This document shows, piece by piece, positions 1 through 8,237 of a DNA stretch of 64,000 bases. A program made the position numbers and the translations under genes. The DNA is from Thermoanaerobacterium sp. CMT5567-10 (GTDB taxonomy: Bacteria > Bacillota > Thermoanaerobacteria > Thermoanaerobacterales > Thermoanaerobacteraceae). The DNA lies in the NCBI RefSeq assembly GCF_030534315.2, contig NZ_CP130558.2, positions 310,001 through 374,000 of the forward strand. Direction: 5' to 3'. The first letter of the stretch is position 1; each line of letters starts with the position of its first letter. The notes under the pieces were generated by a model. It saw nothing but the letters and a program-made list of their open reading frames with translations, was not told the DNA's origin and did not search any database.

Positions 1-372
1 TACGATTATATCTCCAAATGATTTAGCAGCATGCGTTACAGCTTCTATTTCATTCTTTACATAATCATAGTCTCCAACTTTAAGTTTGCCGATATTCAAA
101 ACCATGTCTATCTCATGCGCACCATTCGAAATAGCTCCTTTTGTTTCAAAAACTTTTGTTTCGACAGTATTAGCCCCTAAAGGAAAACCAATTACCGTAC
201 ATACCTTTACATTACTGTTTTTCAATATATCAGCAACATATTTTACATGACACGGATTTACACAAACAGACGCAAAACCATGTTCAATAGCTTCTTCTGC
301 TAATTTTTTAATTTGTATATCTGTTGCATCCGCTTTCAAGAGTGTATGATCAATCATTTTTGCAATGTCCAT
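1..372 (-). CDS. deoC: Deoxyribose-phosphate aldolase (partial, C-terminus outside window)
   Basis: Splits 2-deoxyribose-5-phosphate into acetaldehyde and glyceraldehyde-3-phosphate in cytosolic deoxynucleoside salvage. About 124 N-terminal codons are visible; the gene runs off the left edge, so the Schiff-base lysine cannot be checked. Recognised from [26 protein letters not shown] and EIDMVLNIG (the proton-relay Asp region). Tandem ATGs lie at 375 and 372. The AGGTGG site is 4 nt from the first and 7 nt from the second, so 372 is preferred. It follows era by 38 nt and looks like the last visible gene of the yqfC-era transcription unit. Confidence 0.9.
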   Translation of the reverse strand, partial: MDIAKMIDHTLLKADATDIQIKKLAEEAIEHGFASVCVNPCHVKYVADILKNSNVKVCTVIGFPLGANTVETKVFETKGAISNGAHEIDMVLNIGKLKVGDYDYVKNEIEAVTHAAKSFGDIIV

Positions 373-410
373 CATAATTCCACCTTTCATACCTATACTA
401 ACATTTATCA

Positions 411-1310
411 TCATCTTTTGTCAATCACATAGCCGAAACTTCTCAATATACTAATATTATCTCTCCAACCTTTTTTAACTTTCACCCACAAATCTAAATA
501 TATTTTTTGTCCAAATAGACTTTCCAGCTCAGTTCTGGCACTGCTTCCAATCTTCCTTAACATCTGCCCGTTTTTACCTATAATGATAGCTTTATGAGAC
601 TCTTTTTCGCAAAATATAAAAGCTTCAATGTCCAGAATATCTTTATCTTCACGAACTTTCATTGAATTAACTTCTACATATACTCCATGTGGCACTTCAT
701 CTTCCAAATAATTCAGTATTTTCTCCCTAATTATTTCGGATATTAAAAACTTTTCTGGCCTATCTGTTATATAGTCACCAGGAAAATATTGAGGCCCCTC
801 GGGCATATATGATACTATTGTGTGTTTCAATAAATCTATATTTTTATTTTTTAAAGCAGATATTGGCAAGATATCTTTAAAATTATACTCTGCCTTAAAA
901 ATTTCGATAGTTTTATCAACAGTTTCATGCGGAACCGTATCAATCTTATTGATTACAAGAATAACTGGTGTATCAACTGATATTAAGTGCTCAATTATAT
1001 ATTTATCACCAGGTCCAACCTCAACATCCGGTTCTATCATATAAATTATTAAATCAACCTCTGATAACGTCTTTTTCACAGATTCAATCATGATTTCGCT
1101 TAATTTATGTTTCGGCTTATGTATACCTGGTGTATCAATGAAGACTACTTGATAATCTTCACCTGTCAATATACCTTGAATTGTATTCCTAGTAGTTTGT
1201 GGTTTGTCAGAAGTTATAGCTACTTTTTCCTCCAATAAAGCGTTTAATAAAGTAGATTTACCAACATTCGTTCTACCTATTAATGCAGCAAATCCTGATT
1301 TAAATACCAT
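411..1310 (-). CDS. era: GTPase Era
   Basis: Essential Ras-like GTPase that binds 16S rRNA and helps 30S subunit maturation at the membrane. 299 aa, the usual length. G1 is GRTNVGKST (Thr where many Era have Pro), G3 DTPGI, G4 NKID, and SALK gives G5. A C-terminal KH RNA-binding domain ends in [11 protein letters not shown] around residues 275-285. The start has GAGGTGAT just upstream. It follows the DgkA/PAP2 gene by 19 nt in the same operon, the classical ybeY-dgkA-era order of Firmicutes. Confidence 0.97.
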   Translation of the reverse strand: MVFKSGFAALIGRTNVGKSTLLNALLEEKVAITSDKPQTTRNTIQGILTGEDYQVVFIDTPGIHKPKHKLSEIMIESVKKTLSEVDLIIYMIEPDVEVGPGDKYIIEHLISVDTPVILVINKIDTVPHETVDKTIEIFKAEYNFKDILPISALKNKNIDLLKHTIVSYMPEGPQYFPGDYITDRPEKFLISEIIREKILNYLEDEVPHGVYVEVNSMKVREDKDILDIEAFIFCEKESHKAIIIGKNGQMLRKIGSSARTELESLFGQKIYLDLWVKVKKGWRDNISILRSFGYVIDKR

Positions 1311-1329
1311 ATCATCACCTCAAATATTT

Positions 1330-2028
1330 TTATTTGACTATCTGAAAAAATAATACTGTTATAAGTATACCAATAATTGATCCCACGATTACTTGAAATG
1401 TAGAATGTATATTTCCCTCTACTCTACTCTGTGCTACCATAAATGCCATTATAAAACTTATAGTCGATAAAAGTATATTTTTAGATATAAACGTTGACAC
1501 AGTAGCAAGGCAAAAAGCAATTGCACTATGTCCGCTAGGTAAACCACCTCGTAATGGTGTTCCCTTTCCAAAATAGGCTTTTAAAATTATTGTTACTATC
1601 ATTACTACTATAAGTGTTATAAATGTCACATGAGCAGGAGAATTTCTAAGCTTTGTAAGCAAAATATTCGTCCATGGGTTTAATCTATTAAAAAAAAGCA
1701 AATACGCAACAAATATTGCATTTAAAGCAGATATTAATACTGCACCTGCAGCAATATCTTTAGCAATTTTGGCCAAAACATGGTATTCATCAGTTATTAA
1801 ATCCACAATAGTTTCGACTGCTGTATTAATCATTTCAGCCATCAAAACAAGCGATATTGTAACAATTATTGCAATCATCTCAAGTTTGCTAAAATTATAA
1901 AAGAGGCTCAAAATTAAAACTAATATTGCTGCAGTAAAATGTATCTTCATGTTTTTTTCAGTTTTAAATGTATATATTATTCCTTCTATGGCATAATTAA
2001 AGCTATCTATTAACTTTTTAATCTTCAA
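1330..2028 (-). CDS. dgkA: Diacylglycerol/undecaprenol kinase fused to PAP2 phosphatase
   Basis: Two membrane domains in one 232-aa chain. Residues 1-115 are a DgkA-type lipid kinase (AEMINTAVETIVDL, then KIAKDIAAGAVLI), which in Gram-positives phosphorylates undecaprenol. Residues 120-232 are a PAP2 lipid phosphatase with GGLPSGHSAIAF and SRVEGNIHSTFQV. In the last motif the usual acidic residue after the His is Gln or Val. The TTG start at 2028 has AAAGGTGATA 8 nt upstream. It sits between ybeY (7-nt gap) and era. The domain calls are firm; the net direction of lipid phosphate turnover is inferred. Confidence 0.88.
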   Translation of the reverse strand: MKIKKLIDSFNYAIEGIIYTFKTEKNMKIHFTAAILVLILSLFYNFSKLEMIAIIVTISLVLMAEMINTAVETIVDLITDEYHVLAKIAKDIAAGAVLISALNAIFVAYLLFFNRLNPWTNILLTKLRNSPAHVTFITLIVVMIVTIILKAYFGKGTPLRGGLPSGHSAIAFCLATVSTFISKNILLSTISFIMAFMVAQSRVEGNIHSTFQVIVGSIIGILITVLFFQIVK

Positions 2029-2035
2029 AAATATA

Positions 2036-2524
2036 TCACCTTTCTATTTTTAAACGTCTCATAACTTCATCTTCTTTTTCTCTCATTATCTTTCTATCTT
2101 CATCTGTCTCATGATCATACCCCATTAGATGGAACATGCTGTGAGCTGTAAGATATGCTACCTCCCTAATGAAAGAATGCCCATACTCTTCCGCTTGTTG
2201 TTTTGCCCTCTCAAGTGAAATCACTATGTCTCCAATTGGCTCAGGGCCTATTGCATCATCTTCATCATTATTTTCTTCGTCAATATCGGAGTATATTTCT
2301 TCAAATTCAACCAGAGGAAACGACAATACATCTGTTTCTCTATCAACATTTCTATAATATTTATTTAATTTGTGAATCTCTTCGTTGTCGACAAATGATA
2401 CGCTTACCTCCACATCATCTACAATGCCTTCAACTTCTAAAGCTGTTTTAACAACATCTTCTACAATTTTATCTAATCCATCAATATCAACTTTATCCTG
2501 CCTATTATCAATCAAAATATTCAT
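2036..2524 (-). CDS. ybeY: Endoribonuclease YbeY (rRNA maturation factor)
   Basis: Zinc-dependent single-strand RNase acting in 16S rRNA 3'-end maturation and ribosome quality control. The zinc site is the C-terminal AHSMFHLMGYDHE (HxxxHxxxxxH), about residues 128-138 of 162. The conserved ETDVLSFP stretch is present. A strongly acidic insert (residues ~78-92, rich in D, E and N) precedes the IGDIVIS strand. Its start overlaps the pgpH stop by 4 nt (ATGA), implying translational coupling. Confidence 0.95.
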   Translation of the reverse strand: MNILIDNRQDKVDIDGLDKIVEDVVKTALEVEGIVDDVEVSVSFVDNEEIHKLNKYYRNVDRETDVLSFPLVEFEEIYSDIDEENNDEDDAIGPEPIGDIVISLERAKQQAEEYGHSFIREVAYLTAHSMFHLMGYDHETDEDRKIMREKEDEVMRRLKIER

Positions 2525-4581
2525 TGTAACACCTCTGCTTTATTATTTTCTATTTCAGGATACTCTATCCTATGATGATATATCCCATTCAAAGAAGTCA
2601 AAAAAGACTTAGCTAAAACTTTAATATCTTTTAATGTTAAATTGCTTTTGTCCAGCTGTCCATCTTTTAACCTGTCATCAATTATTTTATTAATCATAGT
2701 TTCAATTTCGTCATCTGTCGGTTCACGAAGGGATCTTACTGATGCTTCAATAGAATCTGCCAGCATTAAAATTGCAGATTCTTTCGTTTGCGGCTTAGGA
2801 CCAGGATACCTAAAAGAGTCTTCTTCACACAAGTCATCAGCTTTTAATGCTTTGCTGTAAAAATACTTTACAAGGGATGTCCCATGATGTTCTCGTATTA
2901 AGTTAATAATATCCTCAGGTAATTTATACTTTTTAGCCAGTTCTACACCATCTTTCACATGTGACGTAATCACCAATGTACTTAAATCTGGAGATATTTT
3001 ATCATGAAGATTTTCATCAGTAAATTGATTTTCTTTGAAAAAATAAGGTCTTTTTACTTTCCCTATATCATGATAATATGCACCTACTCTTGTTAAAAGA
3101 CTGTTAGCACCAATCGCATCAGAACCAGCCTCTGCTAAATTAGCAACAATTATACTATGATGATACGTACCAGGAGCGTCCATCATCAATTTTTTCAATA
3201 AAGGATTGTTGGGATTTGAAAGTTCAAGTAATTTTAGAGGTGTTATTATATCAAATCCTGCTTCCCAAAATGGAAGCAATCCAATAGCAAGAATCACGCT
3301 AAAAGCACCACTAATAATTCCCCACAAACTGCTTTCTAGAACAGATATAATATTATTACTATTTATCAAACCTACACCTAATATAGATAATGTATTAACA
3401 GCACTTACGTAGATACCTGCTTTGACAAAATCAATTCTTTGTTTAGAATTTACCATTTTTATAGCTCCAATGGTACCCCCAAATATGGACATGATAAAAA
3501 ATGCTTGATTAAAATTCAACATCATTCCACCAATAATTGAAAAAAAGGTATTTAGCATTATACCAATAAATGGATCTAATATTACAGATACAGATAATGC
3601 TAACATTTCAGAAGGTATCAATAATGGATTTATATTTTTTAATGCAATAACAATAAAATAATATATAATTCCCAACAAATAAAGTATTTGAATATATGCG
3701 TTCTTTTCTTTCACTTTTTTATTGAGCCTATTTATATAGTATATAGTGATAAACAGAGACAACAATAATAGCATAATAATCCCAGAAAGCATAGCTATAT
3801 CTATCCTGCTGTTATTCTTTAACAGCCCCAAAGCCTTTAAAACCCGAATTTGGTCGCTTGTAACGACTTCCCCACTTACAATGATGTTTTGTCCTTTTTT
3901 GTAAACAACTGGCTCTACTTTTTCAGCAGCTTCTTTCCTAGCAAGTTCTGTCTCGCTTGCATTATATATCATGTTAGGAGAAATCACCGATGATATTATA
4001 GTGTAAACTATCGGTTTCAAATCCTGACTTAAATCCGAATTGTCAACAACACTCTTTACACTACTTAGTGCTCCAGATAAAGCATCATCAGTTATCTGTC
4101 TCGACATTGTAGCCTTTTCAGTAGAAATCGCCAATGATTCAGCAGTAATTATAGTATTATCTTCCGCAGATAGCAAAACTTTAAGTGATTGTTCATCTAG
4201 TTTAATTGGAAGCGTTTCTTTTAATGTATTTAGTTTTTCATCAGGTTGTGCATTAGATTTTCTTATATTCCTTAATTTGTTAAAAAAGTCGGTTAGTTTC
4301 ACATACGACTCTTGTGCAACATTTTCATCATAATCATATTTTGGATTAACACTATTGATTGCTTCTTGAATCTTTTTCTGTGTTGCCAAATTATCAACTA
4401 TATCCTTAGGTGCTTTAATATCTATCTGGGCAACATCTCCTGCTTTAATATCAAACTTTGGTGGAGCTATGGCTGTGTAAAATAAAAAAATTGTTATAAC
4501 TAGGTATATCAATGTAATGTATATTAAATATGCCTTTTGACTTAACAGTATTTTTTTTATCGGCATGTCCTTAATTAACAT
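2521..4581 (-). CDS. pgpH: 7TM-HD cyclic-di-AMP phosphodiesterase (YqfF/PgpH family)
   Basis: Membrane phosphohydrolase; family members cleave c-di-AMP to pApA. 686 aa. There is one N-terminal TM helix (residues ~16-38), a large extracytoplasmic 7TMR-HDED region (~40-260), about seven TM helices (~265-455) and a cytoplasmic HD domain. Metal-site motifs are GTYHHSIIVANLAEA, YYHDIGK and REHHGT. GGAGG lies 10 nt before the ATG. It is flanked by phoH (5-nt gap) and ybeY (4-nt overlap), the standard Firmicute order. Confidence 0.92.
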   Translation of the reverse strand: MLIKDMPIKKILLSQKAYLIYITLIYLVITIFLFYTAIAPPKFDIKAGDVAQIDIKAPKDIVDNLATQKKIQEAINSVNPKYDYDENVAQESYVKLTDFFNKLRNIRKSNAQPDEKLNTLKETLPIKLDEQSLKVLLSAEDNTIITAESLAISTEKATMSRQITDDALSGALSSVKSVVDNSDLSQDLKPIVYTIISSVISPNMIYNASETELARKEAAEKVEPVVYKKGQNIIVSGEVVTSDQIRVLKALGLLKNNSRIDIAMLSGIIMLLLLSLFITIYYINRLNKKVKEKNAYIQILYLLGIIYYFIVIALKNINPLLIPSEMLALSVSVILDPFIGIMLNTFFSIIGGMMLNFNQAFFIMSIFGGTIGAIKMVNSKQRIDFVKAGIYVSAVNTLSILGVGLINSNNIISVLESSLWGIISGAFSVILAIGLLPFWEAGFDIITPLKLLELSNPNNPLLKKLMMDAPGTYHHSIIVANLAEAGSDAIGANSLLTRVGAYYHDIGKVKRPYFFKENQFTDENLHDKISPDLSTLVITSHVKDGVELAKKYKLPEDIINLIREHHGTSLVKYFYSKALKADDLCEEDSFRYPGPKPQTKESAILMLADSIEASVRSLREPTDDEIETMINKIIDDRLKDGQLDKSNLTLKDIKVLAKSFLTSLNGIYHHRIEYPEIENNKAEVLQ

Positions 4582-4586
4582 CTAAA

Positions 4587-5585
4587 TTAATCCTCCCACG
4601 AGCTTTTTTCTTCTGTACTTCCATCGCTTTCTTTAGACTTTTCATAAGATTCATATGCCTTTACTATTTTCGCAACAAGAGGATGTCTTATGACATCTTG
4701 TTCTTTTAATAAAACAAATTCTATGCCTTCTATTCCATTCAATATCTCTATAACATCCTTTAGTCCCGATCTTTTTCCCTTAGGCAGATCTACCTGAGTT
4801 ATATCGCCAGTTATAACAGCCTTAGAACCAAAGCCAATTCTTGTAAGAAACATTTTCATTTGCTCTGGAGTAGTATTTTGTGCTTCATCAAGTATAATAA
4901 ATGAATCATCTAAAGTCCGTCCCCTCATGTAAGCAAGTGGCGCTACCTCTATTAAGCCCTTCTCCATATACTTTTGAAATGTTTCAGCTCCCAATATATC
5001 ATACAGGGCATCGTACAGCGGTCTTAAGTATGGATCAACTTTTTCTTGCAAATCACCAGGCAAAAATCCAAGCCGTTCTCCTGCTTCTACAGCAGGTCTA
5101 GTTAAAATTATACGCCCTATTTCTTTGTTCTTTAAAGAGGTAACAGCCATAGCCATAGCCAGATATGTTTTACCTGTACCTGCTGGACCAATTCCGAAAA
5201 CTATCTCATTATCCCTTATGGCATTCACATATCTCTTTTGACCATACGTCTTACATCTAATCTGTTTCCCTCTAGATGTTATGCAAACAATGTCAGATAA
5301 GATGGATTTTAGCTTTTCTTCCTCTCCCATGTTAACTAATCTCATAGCGTATAATACATTTTGAGCCGTTATTATCTCACCGCTATTAATAATGTCAATG
5401 AGTTCACTAAACACTTTTTCTGCACCATCAACGTTACTATCTTCACCACTAATTTTAATCATATCGTCGCGAACTACAATTTTTACATCCATTCCTTCTT
5501 CTATCAATTTTATATTTTCGTCAAATTTTCCAAAAAGATTTGCTGCTTGCTCTATATTATTAATATCAATTGTTACTTCTTTCAA
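4587..5585 (-). CDS. phoH: PhoH family ATPase
   Basis: Cytoplasmic P-loop ATPase related to helicase cores. It is linked in this operon context to RNA/ribosome maturation with YbeY and Era, though the exact function is unsettled. Walker A is GPAGTGKTYLA (~residues 138-148) and Walker B is FIILDEAQNTT (~230). An N-terminal KH-like region precedes the ATPase and the tail is acidic. The TTG start at 5585 has GGAGGTAAAAA directly upstream and overlaps the yqfD 3' end by 20 nt. 332 aa is typical for the family. Confidence 0.94.
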   Translation of the reverse strand: MKEVTIDINNIEQAANLFGKFDENIKLIEEGMDVKIVVRDDMIKISGEDSNVDGAEKVFSELIDIINSGEIITAQNVLYAMRLVNMGEEEKLKSILSDIVCITSRGKQIRCKTYGQKRYVNAIRDNEIVFGIGPAGTGKTYLAMAMAVTSLKNKEIGRIILTRPAVEAGERLGFLPGDLQEKVDPYLRPLYDALYDILGAETFQKYMEKGLIEVAPLAYMRGRTLDDSFIILDEAQNTTPEQMKMFLTRIGFGSKAVITGDITQVDLPKGKRSGLKDVIEILNGIEGIEFVLLKEQDVIRHPLVAKIVKAYESYEKSKESDGSTEEKSSWED

Positions 5586-6771
5586 TTTTTACCTCCGTAT
5601 TATAATTGATATTCTCTTGAGTCCCTATATCCTCTATCACTTCTACTACAACGTCAGCCCGTAATACATTAGCATTTACCATAGTAATCTTTTCTTGTTT
5701 GCTTACTATTTTAGCATCTTTCCCAAAAGCCGGTTTTATATTTTCCAACGCTTTATCAATTGCTAATTTTTTTGCTTCATCTTTCGTCAGTCTCTTTTCA
5801 ACCAGCACAGTCTCATAATACGTCTCACTTGTTATCTTTATAGGCGAATAGCTTGATGTTATTAATTTTACTTTTTTATCATAATTTTTAAAATCAATCT
5901 TACTAGGCGATAAAGTTAAATTACTATTCCCCATTGATATTTTTGTTACAGTGATTTTTTTCCCGGTTCTTTCGTATTTTTGTTGTATTAAACTTACATC
6001 TGCATAACCTTCATACCAAGTCCTTGCCAATACTGTACCCATTGAATGTACAAATCGTGTATCAGTATTTGGTCTTTCAACTATGCCGGATACTAATACA
6101 TCTCCTGTTTTTACAGTATCTCCAACTTTTTTAACAGCATCTCCTTCTAATACTGTCATCTTATATATTATACCATCTTTTTTAGCTATTATATTACACG
6201 GTACATTCTCCTGTAAAATCGCTGGTGGTGTAGTTTTTTCTACAACTTTCACAATAGCTTTTGTTCCCTTTATATCGATCCCTATCCAAGCTATATCTTT
6301 TTCATCGATTAAAAATTCTTGCTGTATCTTTAGTATATCAATAGCTGACTTAGAAACACCAGGCTTAAGACCTAACTTATCGAGTTCTGATATTATGGAA
6401 CTTTCATCTACATTTTTCGGATTTACAATCTCTACAGACCAAATAAACGTTGAAAAAATATATGCCAGTATAATACATGACAATGCACCTATTACAAGCA
6501 TTTTTCGTCTTCGCAAATATAAAATAATAAACGGAAGACCCCTTTTTTCGACAATATATACTCTGCAATTAGTTACTTTTGTATATGGCAATAGCAACTT
6601 AAAACCTTTTAAGCTAATCTTTGCAACTATAGTAGTATGGTCTGTCCTTTTTACATCCCACACATATATGTTTTTCGATATAACAATATTTAAAAATCTT
6701 TCAATTGATAAACCTTCAATTCTTATAATAGCATACCCGTATAAAAAATTCCACAATTTTATCGCTAGCAA
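5566..6771 (-). CDS. yqfD: Sporulation protein YqfD
   Basis: Membrane protein required at a late sporulation stage in the mother cell; biochemical role unknown. The open frame begins at 6852, but AAGGAGG at about 6780 is placed 7 nt before a TTG at 6771, giving 401 aa, close to the ~400-aa family length. One TM helix at ~residues 90-112 (MLVIGALSCIILAYIFSTF) separates a cytoplasmic N-terminus (IRIEG start typical of YqfD) from a long extracytoplasmic part with repeated KKDGI/GDVLVSGIV motifs. It overlaps phoH and lies ~100 nt after yqfC. Confidence 0.88.
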   Translation of the reverse strand: MLAIKLWNFLYGYAIIRIEGLSIERFLNIVISKNIYVWDVKRTDHTTIVAKISLKGFKLLLPYTKVTNCRVYIVEKRGLPFIILYLRRRKMLVIGALSCIILAYIFSTFIWSVEIVNPKNVDESSIISELDKLGLKPGVSKSAIDILKIQQEFLIDEKDIAWIGIDIKGTKAIVKVVEKTTPPAILQENVPCNIIAKKDGIIYKMTVLEGDAVKKVGDTVKTGDVLVSGIVERPNTDTRFVHSMGTVLARTWYEGYADVSLIQQKYERTGKKITVTKISMGNSNLTLSPSKIDFKNYDKKVKLITSSYSPIKITSETYYETVLVEKRLTKDEAKKLAIDKALENIKPAFGKDAKIVSKQEKITMVNANVLRADVVVEVIEDIGTQENINYNTEVKIERSNN

Positions 6772-6874
6772 ATAAATACCTCCTTCTGGGAAATTGAGAT
6801 AACTCGTAATATTCACTAGAATGGCTAAAAACACTGCATGATTTTTTAACATTTTTGTACAAAACTTTGCATCT

Positions 6875-7147
6875 TTATATAATTATTTCTATGTTGATTA
6901 TCTTCCCAGTGATTACTAGGATTTCTGTCATAACTGAGTTTATAATCATGTTCTTGCCAGATATTCTAATCATTCCTATTGTTGAATTAATTCTTATTCT
7001 TTCTGGTATATACTCTATTATGCCTCTATGATTTTCAACTGTTATTTGCGTATTACCTATTACGGTTATCTTAGGAAGGTTCAGTAACACATCTTTCGGA
7101 AAGTCAACTAAATTTAAAATTCCTTCTTTTATTGTGTTTGACTTCAT
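6875..7147 (-). CDS. yqfC: Sporulation protein YqfC
   Basis: Small (90 aa) YabP/YqfC-family protein, partner of YqfD in mother-cell sporulation expression. The sequence shows the family pattern: DFPKDVLLNLPKITVIGN, ENHRGIIEY, and the GMIRISGKNMIINSVM core. No TM segment. The ATG at 7147 has a very strong GGGAGGGGGG site. It is the first gene of the operon yqfC-yqfD-phoH-pgpH-ybeY-dgkA-era-deoC. A terminator separates it from yqeY upstream. Confidence 0.9.
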   Translation of the reverse strand: MKSNTIKEGILNLVDFPKDVLLNLPKITVIGNTQITVENHRGIIEYIPERIRINSTIGMIRISGKNMIINSVMTEILVITGKIINIEIII

Positions 7148-7226
7148 GGTAAAGCCCCCCTCCCGTTAAATTTTATGAATTATCAAGTAAAAACATTCTC
7201 CTCAGGATTTTAATATAAAAATAAAA

Positions 7227-7255
7227 AAAGCATGGATCTTTGTGTCCCATGCTTT
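7227..7255 (-). terminator. Rho-independent terminator downstream of yqeY (second hairpin)
   Basis: 9-bp perfect stem (AAAGCATGG at 7227-7235 with its complement at 7247-7255), followed on the minus strand by a run of U from the A-tract at 7223-7229. It ends the rpsU-yqeY transcript before yqfC. Confidence 0.8.
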
Positions 7256-7280
7256 ACATTATACATTTAGATTAAAAACA

Positions 7281-7312
7281 AAAAACTTGATACTTTAATG
7301 TACCAAGTTTTT
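7281..7312 (-). terminator. Rho-independent terminator immediately after yqeY
   Basis: Stem AAAAACTTG (7281-7289) pairs with 7304-7312, with a T-run on both strands. It lies 4-35 nt past the yqeY stop. Together with the hairpin at 7227-7255 it forms a tandem terminator. Confidence 0.75.
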
Positions 7313-7315
7313 TTC

Positions 7316-7745
7316 TCACTGCAAATGCTGTGAAACTATAGTTTTAACTTTATTGCCATCAGCTTTGCCTTTTACAAGAGGCATTACTTTGCTCATAACT
7401 CTTCCTATGTCGTTTTTATTTGAAGCACCAATCTCATCTATAACGCCTCTAACAATTTCATCAATCTCATCGTCAGACAACTGTTGAGGCATATATTCAA
7501 GCATTATTTCAATTTCACGGTTAGCTTTATCAACCAAATCCTGCCTTCCACCTTTTTCATATTCGGGCAGAACTTCTTTCCCTTGAAATTACATTAATGA
7601 CCCCATCATCATCAAGTACTTTCCCAGTATCCTTTTCAACTTGCAATATTGAAGATCTAACCATACTTAATATATTTTTTCTGAATGTGTCTTTTGCTTT
7701 CATTGCATCAACCATATCTTTGTATATCTGCTCTTTAAGAGCCAT
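7316..7745 (-). pseudogene. yqeY: YqeY/GatB-domain protein, frameshifted by a small deletion
   Basis: YqeY is a ~147-aa GatB/YqeY-fold protein (the tRNA-binding tail domain of amidotransferases, as a free protein). Here it is split. Codons from 7745 read MALKEQIYKDMVDAMKAK up to VINVISRE, then leave frame and stop at 7557. The rest resumes in another frame as LPEYEKGGRQDLVDKANRE and runs to 7316. Family alignment from memory has about five more residues (VKQRK-like) between ISRE and the xVLPEY segment. The simplest lesion is therefore a ~14-nt deletion at ~7570-7580, possibly between short GAA/GAAA repeats. A sequencing error is the alternative. Confidence 0.82.
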
Positions 7746-7757
7746 AAATACACTTCC

Positions 7758-7943
7758 TTACTTGCCAAATTTGTACTTTCTTTTTCTAGCTGCTTCTGAT
7801 TTCTTTTTGCGTTTTACACTTGGGCTCTCATAATGTTCCCTTTTTCTTAACTCAGAAAGCACGCCACTTCTCGAGCATTGACGTTTAAATCTTCTCAATG
7901 CATTATCAAGGGACTCATTTTCTCCAACTCGAACTTCTGACAC
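7758..7943 (-). CDS. rpsU: 30S ribosomal protein S21
   Basis: 61-aa basic ribosomal protein that binds near the anti-Shine-Dalgarno region of 16S rRNA. Family sequence is clear: [18 protein letters not shown], then a [15 protein letters not shown]-type basic tail. The start is GTG at 7943 with GGAGGGAGGGAG upstream. It is followed by yqeY (12 nt). Its normal upstream neighbour hinT is now separated by the IS element. Confidence 0.96.
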   Translation of the reverse strand: MSEVRVGENESLDNALRRFKRQCSRSGVLSELRKREHYESPSVKRKKKSEAARKRKYKFGK

Positions 7944-8024
7944 TATAATCTCCCTCCCTCCGGATAAATTGCCGAATGTAGACTGCGTATATTGCTACGA
8001 TTATTATTGGGATATCTTAATATA

Positions 8025-8075
8025 TTATAATCCTAAAACCAATTTGTGTCAATGTTTACCCTGGAGGCCATGTCA
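8025..8075. repeat. Left copy of 51-bp direct repeat (IS target duplication)
   Basis: Identical over 51 bp to 10051-10101, the two copies exactly flanking the IS1634-like element. The right copy contains the last codons and stop of hinT, so this left copy is a duplicated hinT 3' end without coding function. It matches the long, variable target duplications known for IS1634. Confidence 0.92.
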
Positions 8076-8108
8076 CCCTAGTTTTGCAGCAAAATTTTAT
8101 GTAGCGTA

Positions 8109-8152
8109 ACCCGGAACCAGCAATTTTACTAACGATTCCGGGTAAAATTTTT
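8109..8152 (+). terminator. Terminator-like hairpin inside IS left end
   Basis: ACCCGGAA (8109-8116) pairs with TTCCGGGT (8136-8143), followed by AAAATTTTTTT. It lies upstream of the transposase promoter and would block transcription entering the element from the left. Confidence 0.6.
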
Positions 8153-8174
8153 TTAAATTTTTGTCATATTTTGG

Positions 8175-8203
8175 TTGCGGATTATTATGGATTGTGGTAT
8201 AAT
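8175..8203 (+). promoter_or_regulatory. Transposase promoter
   Basis: TTGCGG (8175-8180), 17-bp spacer, TATAAT (8198-8203), about 35 bp before the transposase start. The -10 is perfect, the -35 weak. Confidence 0.55.
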
Positions 8204-8237
8204 ATAGTTATATTGAATTTTATTGGGGGAGTTTAAT

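Noticed and set aside
7557-7590. Programmed frameshift in yqeY
   Set aside because: No slippery heptamer or downstream structure is evident, and family residues are missing at the junction, which fits a deletion better.
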